Source: Dermatemys mawii (taxonomy: Eukaryota > Chordata > Testudines > Dermatemydidae). From it: a DNA stretch of 64,000 bases. The DNA is taken from contig ML677333.1 of the NCBI GenBank assembly GCA_007922305.1, forward strand, positions 17,429,272-17,493,271, read 5' to 3'. This document shows, piece by piece, positions 57,730 through 64,000 of the stretch. The first letter of the stretch is position 1. Every line of letters begins with the position of its first letter. The notes under the pieces are model-generated. The model saw only the letters and a list, made by a program, of their open reading frames with translations. It had not been told where the DNA came from and did not search any database. Both the position numbers and the translations under genes were made by a program.

Positions 57730-58289
57730 TTCTAGATATTTGGCGGGGTTCTAAATATCCTGCGGACAAAAGCAATTGGATGTGTTTCCAGCCAGCTCCA
57801 AATACCACCAAGAAAGGTCTCTCGTTCACCTTTGTGCGGTGTTAATTCTAGATTTAACAATCACATTCAAACTTGAAGGTTAGCATCGTTTAATAATTGC
57901 TGTCTGCCAACCAGCAATCCTGCCTGTCTGGTGTAGCAAGATGAACCTTTGTATGTTTTGACATTCCAGATATTTTAAATACCAGGACTACAGAAATCAG
58001 CTTTAGTGGAACCTATGTGGCATCATCCACAAGCCGCATCACATTGATTTTGTTTCTCCCACAAACACCACTGCATCTCCTGCCATGCTGACCTCATGTT
58101 TGGGGCATCCTTCCAAAAACTATGCATAAAGCTTCTACCATCAATTATTCCAAACACTTCTATGAACTCATTTCTGCCCCACTGCATACAAAATATAAGT
58201 GTTTACCACTTTTAAAAATCACCATGTTTGAATCCTTGAGAAAAGGTGTGTGGTTAAAATGAGTGTTCACTCAATCTTTAAGCACGGGA

Positions 58290-58560
58290 ATAGTACCATT
58301 GACTTCAATGACACTATTTGAAAGCTTAAGTATGTGAGTCAAGTTATTTGCTGGACTGGGGCCTTTGGATATGTCCCAGCTTCCACTAAAGTAAATGAAA
58401 ATCTTTTCAGTGATGTCAGTGAGAGCTAAGCACATCCTAAATAAACTTTATTTTGTATTATGGTCATGCCTAAAGACCCCAGTCAGGATCATGGCCCTGT
58501 TATGCCAGGTACTATATAGACATGCAATAAAAGATGGTCCCAGCCCCTTTTTCAAAATGG
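58290..58560 (+). repeat. Left member of an inverted repeat pair
   Basis: It carries cccagcttccactaaagtaa, then atgaaaatcttttcagtgat and gagagctaagcac. These recur inverted at 58940-59110. The right part (tgccaggtactatatagaca then agatggtcccagcccct) is the dispersed family also seen at 12392-12480. Confidence 0.6.
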
Positions 58561-58849
58561 AAAGTCACTTAAGGAAAGTCATAAGCTGTAACATGAATAT
58601 TTGGCTATGTTTGTATTCTGTTGTGTAGTTCTGAATATATATTTGGGGCAATGGATTGAAATATACTAAGGGAAGTGGATAGACCAACTGCATGAGAAGG
58701 CGCTGTAACAGGTATGTTTATTCACATCCCTATTAAATCTCGCAAAATCGTTAGAAGTGGTAATTCCAAAAATCTTTCAGTATTTTGAGTCCAGTGAACT
58801 GGCACTGGTCACCATTTGTGTGTTCTTTTTATGTTTTAAAAAATATTTG

Positions 58850-59170
58850 TCCTTGCCAATGCTCTTAATTACTATTTTTATAGTGCCCACCATTGTGTGA
58901 GGTGCTTCACAGAAAACACATAGATAGATCCCTGCAATTATGCAACAAGTTTGTTTATTTAGAGCGTGATTAGCTCTTGCTGACATCAATGGAAAGATTT
59001 TCATTTACTTTAGTGGAAGCTGGGACGTATCCAAAGACCCCAATCAAACGAAGCACTTGACTCACATACTTAAATGTCCAAGTAGTATCATTGAAGTCAG
59101 TGGGACTACTCATGTGCTTAAAGTTAAGAATGTGCTTAAATGTTTTGCAAGGTGAGGGCTATTTTTGACA
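58850..59170 (-). repeat. Right member of an inverted repeat pair
   Basis: It contains gattagctcttgctgacatc, ggaaagattttcatttactt and tagtggaagctgggacgtat, an inverted copy of the block near 58375-58430. Then ttgactcacatacttaaatg mirrors the block near 58325-58345. The last ~70 bp (gtcagtgggactactcatgt, then gcttaaagttaagaatgtgc) is another dispersed repeat I recall from amniotes. Confidence 0.6.
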
Positions 59171-59174
59171 ATTC

Positions 59175-60625
59175 TATCTATGCATAATGTTCAGAGGAAG
59201 AAACTAAAAGTAGTACAGGAATTAGAATAATGATTAGTAAGCAATCATCCACCATGACCCACTTTAATTAAAACTGGTTACTTACCTCTCTGAAGTGAAG
59301 ATTTATTGGTGAGGCTAATTCTTAGTTTTATTTTAAGAACTCGGTAAGAACTGTAGTAAGAGACCTAGTTCAGTCTCATCAATTCTTTAAATACTAAGGA
59401 CAAAAAAGTCATAGAGGACACAGCTTGTGTGTGCCTCAGTTTCTGGAAGTCTTGATCCTGATTTTTCAAGGAGTGCTGGGCATTCAACTCCCTTTGATTT
59501 CAACTGCAGTGGAAAGCACTGGTCAGGATTCTGGAACAATCAGAATTGGTAAAAAAAACCTAAGGCAGAGGAAAGAAGGTGGTGTTATTGTCACCAGAAA
59601 GTGTTATTTATATTAAATGCTGCCTCAAAGACTGGCCTTCATACTGGTCTCTCTCTCTCTCTCATCTCTCCATCAGTAGAGAATGTTTGCTATGACTAGC
59701 TCCGGGAAGACCACTTTTCTCTCCAATGTCTACACTGCAATTTCAAAAACCTGCAATTTTATAACTGTGTAACCCAACCCCTGCAAAACCAAGTCAGCTC
59801 TGTCCATGCCACAGGTCTTTTGTTGCAGTGTAGATGTATTCCAAAAGGCCAGGAACCTGCTCCTGATCTCCTGACAAGGTGCCCAGGCCCACCCTCATTC
59901 TATTGTTGTTCTTTTGGGTACTGTTAAGTTTTCTGCCAGCTTTTCCCAGTGCTTCCTTATAGGCAATGTGTTCCCCATCACACCATATACTGAGTAAACA
60001 GCAGTTACTCACTTGTAACTGGAATTCTTGGGATAGATTGTTTCTCCAGATCTACTTCATGGAAGCTCCTCTTCTCTGCTGAGAGTGGTAATCAATGAGG
60101 CACATGAGCACACTCATGTACATTCAAACAGATCATGCAGTACTACATACAAGTTAGCATCCCTAGCCACTCAATGACATAAAACTCTATTGAAGGATTC
60201 CAAAGAAATGGGAAAGTGAGTGTTGAAGTGTAGAGGCCATATACTCAGAACTCCACTGCTGGGTAGCAACCTCTCAAGCCAGCAAGGATTGCCTCTGCAG
60301 ATCTCAACTGTTATAAGACTGGTTAGCAGTAACAACCCAGAGGTGGGCTTAATCAAATAAAAGGTGAAGGGGTGCTCTCACAGTTTCAAAGCTGTACATG
60401 CAACTTGTGCCCTGCAAGTAGTATTAGCAACTAGATTTCTTGTCTTTTGATTTCTTAGACTGTGAAATCCTGAATCTCTGAAGATGCTTGTCCCCTTACG
60501 CAATAACCACAAGACATGGGAAGGGAAAGATATTTGGGTTGCAACTATGAGGTTTCTCTGAGTGTCTGTGAAATGTTATCCTTTTTCAATGGTAGGTAAT
60601 CTCAAATCCATAACTATACAATACT
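59175..60625. other. Intergenic stretch, nothing recognised
   Basis: No coding signal; a short CT run at about 59649-59664 only. Confidence 0.45.
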
Positions 60626-61257
60626 TATTGTATGTAAGCAGGATGAGATCTACTCTGACATCTGGTGGTGAATTATGGGAACTGCAGAGAGTTGTGGAAA
60701 ATAACTTCAAGGCTGATCTATTTGCATAGGCACACCCACTGCGCCTAGTCTGAGCTCACAGCAGCCCACATGGCCACTTTGGCTGATGTGGGAGCCCCAG
60801 TTTCTATGTTATTGAGGCAGGAATGATAAAGTGATGTTACCCTGATTATGTGAATGAAGGACTGTGGACATGTACTTGGTCCTTGTTATGATGGAGGGAC
60901 TCACCATCATCTAGGTAGCTCTCACTGGGCAAGGGACAGGCGTTTCTGAACACTATGAATTTGAGAGAGACCATGGATAGGTATCTATAGTTTTTGGTGA
61001 TGGCCTTGTCTAAGGACCCTACAGGTTTATTGCACTTTGTCTCTCTCCACTGTGTAATATCAGAACTAATTTTGAGTCCATTATGAGTCTAGATTCAGCC
61101 TGCTGAGCTGAATTCACTTTGGGTCCAGTGATGCACCTGCACTAAGATCCCTCTACTGAAAGCTGAAATCACTGAGCACTGTGTTAAGTAGGGGGCATGA
61201 AGGTCTATTGCTGAGCAACTGACAGAGCTGAGCAGTTCCTGAAAATATTACGGAACA

Positions 61258-61350
61258 GTGCAGTTTGAGTGTTGGCTGGCAGGGTGGCCAGAGGAGCAGT
61301 TTGCGCAGCTGGCAGAGTGGCTGGAACAGCAGCGCAGTTTGGGTGTCGGC
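61258..61350. repeat. Imperfect tandem repeat inside the LTR
   Basis: The unit gcagtttg(a/g)gtgt(t/c)ggctgg then cagagtgg occurs twice, with a diverged third version (gcagtttgcgcagctggcag) between. Confidence 0.65.
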
Positions 61351-61663
61351 TGGCAGAGTGGAGCAGTTTGTGGGACAGCCATGGACCACGTAAGGTGCCC
61401 CTTAACCTGCCCTCCATTTCCACCCAGGCTGGAAGGTAAGGCTCTGCAGATTGACTTTTGAACTCTGTACTGACCAGGAACAGAGACTCTAGGGCTGTTG
61501 GACTTTTGGGACTATTGGGTGACTTTTTGGGGTTGTGGAACTCACGAGCCAAAGGGAAGGACACAGCCTATTTGCTGGGAAGGGGGCTTCTGGTTCATGG
61601 TTTGTTTTATGAATCCTGTTTGTGGTGTTTCCCCAATATAATGCCACATTGTTTCTCTCTGTT

Positions 61664-61669
61664 ATTAAA
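61664..61669 (+). promoter_or_regulatory. ATTAAA polyadenylation-type signal in LTR
   Basis: The hexamer lies in the 3' third of the presumed LTR after ttgtttctctctgtt, where an R-region signal would be expected. Confidence 0.4.
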
Positions 61670-61874
61670 AGGCTTTTGGTACACTCAGATTCTGTGCTTG
61701 CGAGAGGGGAAATATTGTTTCTTAGAGACACCTGGAGGGGTGGTATATGGTTGTACCAGGTCACTGGGTGGGGGCTCAAGCCGGTTTTTGTATTGTGTTA
61801 TTGGAATGGAACACCTGGATACTGAACCCGGCCCTTGTTGCTGCCACCTCTAATGGGCAGAAGGGTTATATGTA

Positions 61875-62650
61875 TAAAGAGAAGGGTAAGAAACAGACCC
61901 CACACTATGGTTATATTCTAGCGTATACTAGAACATGGAAATTCTAGCACTCAACATAGAGTAATCCATTTGATTTATACTGTAGTACTTACTTTAGCCC
62001 AAAGAAACAGAAGTCATGGGGAGGAGAGATGGATTGTAGTTGGATTAATCTTGCACAGAGCAGGGCAACTCAGCTAGCAGGTACAGAAACATCTGAAGTA
62101 GGGTGTTGCAGTCACTAGTCATACTCAGTAGCTGTTTCTAAAATGGCCTAGAAAAGTTGCATCATGGGCAAGGAGCGCTGCTGATCCTGCATATTTTTAT
62201 CATTTGAAAGCTTGGACCAACAAAAGTAGAGAGGATAGAAAGTTATAAATAATAGTTAAAGGCACCCCTCTATTCAGCAGCTGATTGACCAGGACCAAGA
62301 GATGTGTCAATGGATCACCTCATCTGTACCATTTTGGATACAGGCTACAGATTTCAGCTTCACCAGCAATTGAGGAGCAGTCATCTATTAAACTATGGTT
62401 GGATTGCTGCTAGCTGTGGAGATTCCCAGAGTGCTGGGTTTCTGAAGTACTTGAAAGGACTGAAGTGTTGCTATTCTCCTCAAACTCTGAAGAATCCAAG
62501 TGACACACTATGGTCACTCTAAAGACTGAGAAATCTCTGAAAGGAAATTGAAGGAGTGTGTATTTTGTGCACACCAATGTACAGAAATGTTGGAGCCTTA
62601 TATTTAAATATAACAGCAACAAAACGGGGATCTTTGTATAAAGAATACTA
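61875..62650. other. Intergenic stretch, nothing recognised
   Basis: No coding signal and no nameable repeat. Confidence 0.45.
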
Positions 62651-62654
62651 GTCA

Positions 62655-62728
62655 ATGGCCACGAAAGCTTATGCTGAAATAAACTGGTTAGTCTCTAAGG
62701 TGCCACATGTATTCTTCATTTTCTTTGC
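62655..62728 (+). repeat. 3' fragment of hammerhead-like repeat family 1
   Basis: Reads ggccacgaaagcttatgctg, then aaataaactggttagtctct and aaggtgccacatgtattctt. This is the block from the second half of the stem and GAAA onward, as at 13217-13285. The CTGATGA box and the aacacggctac-type tail are missing. Confidence 0.8.
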
Positions 62729-62729
62729 C

Positions 62730-63265
62730 TATTTACAAGTTATTCATAGTATTCCAATTATTGTTTACAATCTTGTGTATATTAAATACTTACTGAACTA
62801 TATGGTACTCTTAAACTGACTGGGAACTATTAACACCTACTTGTCAGGATTTTATATGCAATAGTCCCCAGGTTTAACTCTGTGTAATGCTTTCTGAGAG
62901 ATCCTGAAAACTAAAGCCCATCCTGCGCTTCAACACAGAGTTAAACTGAGGTGCAGGAAGATGAAATGTTGTACTTATTGCCTAAGCCTCTCACTACCCC
63001 ATTTTAATAGCACCTTTGAGCTAGTTTGGACACATGCACATCAGCAGCATACAAGACCCATTCTAGCGGTATAGTGGTGTTGCTCATTAAGTGGTCCTTG
63101 TAGATGCCACTGGTACACTTTAAGTAATGCTGTTTGAAACTGTGCTATGTTAAAGCACACTAGGGAACCTTCTTGCACCAGCAGGGTCTGATCAACCAAT
63201 TTCTGCACAACACATTAGTTTGCTTTAGGAACCAAAGCCCCATAGAGCACATTATCTCATCACAC
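62730..63265. other. Intergenic stretch, nothing recognised
   Basis: No coding signal. Confidence 0.4.
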
Positions 63266-63274
63266 AGACAAACC

Positions 63275-63485
63275 CAGGGTTGAGTGGATAGGGCATGGGG
63301 CTGGGAATCAAAAGTCTTAAATTTCATTCCCAGCTCTGCTGCTGATCTACTGTGTAACTTTGGGCATGACATTTAATATCTGTGCCTCAGTTTATCCATC
63401 AGTAAAACTGGGATAATAAAGCACTTTACAACGGCATGTAAGCATTAAGATCTCTGCATGGAGAGCCCTATGTAATTGCTAACAG
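63275..63485 (+). repeat. CORE/MIR-type SINE
   Basis: The head is gagtggatagggcatggggc then tgggaatcaaaagtc, with a B-box-like aatttcattccc. The core is ctactgtgtaactttgggca, followed by tgtgcctcagtttatccatc then agtaaaactgggataat. The 3' part (gcactttacaacggcatgta) is shorter than in the copy at 28605. The family is the same or closely related. Confidence 0.75.
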
Positions 63486-63489
63486 TTCT

Positions 63490-64000
63490 TAACTAGAAAG
63501 GAAAGAAGAAAGACAACCCTTTCTGTATGAAGACATTAGGCCAGAACACTCAGAACATTGTCATCTGACCCCAATGTCTCCAGTCTGATTAGGGACTCTA
63601 GCTCACATTTAGTGAGGAATGAACCTCAGTTGAGACCTTGGATCTTGATGCTTTTACATTTTGAAGGAAGAGTTTGGATCATGATCCAGAGCTTTGCAAA
63701 TTCCTATTCACATTCGAAATAGGAAGCAGGTCACTAGCAACATGAGCCTTCTCTCTATCTTGTATTATCTGAAAGGTAAATGACTGTTGGCAGCAGAACC
63801 TATCAGCAAGAGTTCTGTGGCACCCCACTTTCTGCTTAAAAATCACAACATTTTGTTACTTCATAACATTTAAGCTCAAAACTCCTCCCCAGCTCTACGT
63901 TGAATGTCGGTTAAAACAATTTTATCTAAGAGTTTTAGGGTATTAGATCCAAATGCATTGCTTTAAAAGTCTCTAACAGAACAAGTAGAAGGCCAAACTA
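63490..64000. other. Intergenic stretch to the window edge
   Basis: Nothing recognised. Confidence 0.4.

Larger units (their letters stand above)
60633..61870 (+). mobile_element. Probable Gypsy-type solo LTR
   Basis: A ~1.2 kb block without coding frames matching, from memory, a long turtle LTR. Landmarks in order: tctggtggtgaattatggga then actgcagagag (60660-60690), gatggagggactcaccatca (60890), ccatggaccacgtaaggtgc (61380), cagagactctagggctgttg (61480), a polyadenylation-type ATTAAA (61664-61669), gtcactgggtgggggctcaa (61760), and an end gggcagaagggttata where the family ends in TTACA. No gag-pol lies on either side. The tandem gcagtttgggtgt(t/c)ggctgg units at 61258-61350 lie inside it. 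End points and the target duplication are not confirmed. Confidence 0.6.

Noticed and set aside
1..64000. Host protein-coding exons
   Set aside because: I found no frame outside transposable elements with a recognisable domain or conserved motif. Short isolated exons cannot be excluded by eye.

Overview
The window looks like intergenic DNA from a turtle nuclear genome, or at least from a close reptilian relative. I find no host protein-coding gene, rRNA, tRNA gene or CRISPR array. All recognisable coding signal belongs to decayed transposable elements. The turtle-like signals are several CR1 retrotransposons with typical ATTCTATGA-type 3' ends, abundant foldback (palindromic) elements, CORE/MIR-type SINEs, hAT and PIF/Harbinger DNA elements, a DIRS-type tyrosine-recombinase retrotransposon, and LTR copies of a kind I associate with turtles. 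The organism call rests on recalled repeat families and was not checked against a database.

Layout. 0-10 kb holds a palindromic repeat with a hammerhead-like core (1.8 kb), an old CR1 scrap, a large antisense CR1 with readable reverse transcriptase (5.3-7.1 kb), and an LTR inserted in a TA microsatellite (9.4-10.0 kb). 10-20 kb holds two target-site-duplicated members of the hammerhead-like family (11.7 and 12.8-13.3 kb) and a ~2.9 kb PIF/Harbinger relic (16.5-19.5 kb) split by two CR1 copies. 20-35 kb holds CR1 and L2 fragments, hAT-type short elements, a GC-rich hAT-type element (25.7-26.7 kb), SINEs and foldback repeats. 35-48 kb holds Gypsy and LINE polymerase scraps (38.3-39.1 kb), a second foldback copy, and an antisense DIRS relic with RNase H and tyrosine recombinase (46.1-47.9 kb) abutting a CR1 endonuclease fragment (47.9-48.9 kb). 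53-64 kb holds a 5'-truncated CR1 (54.0-55.4 kb), nested SINE and foldback elements, a hAT element beside a foldback element (57.1-57.7 kb), a Gypsy-type LTR (60.6-61.9 kb) and a SINE (63.3 kb).

None of the elements looks competent: reading frames carry stops, frameshifts and deletions. They form no gene network; the history is one of nested and abutting insertions. The most interesting signal is two palindromic repeat families that both carry the order CUGANGA - stem - GAAA, as in hammerhead ribozymes. One family also shows long and short forms flanked by 11-14 bp target-site duplications, which suggests retroposition rather than a simple DNA-transposon origin.

Limits: short spliced host exons, conserved non-coding elements and very old repeats cannot be excluded by eye, and most element boundaries are accurate only to tens of bases.
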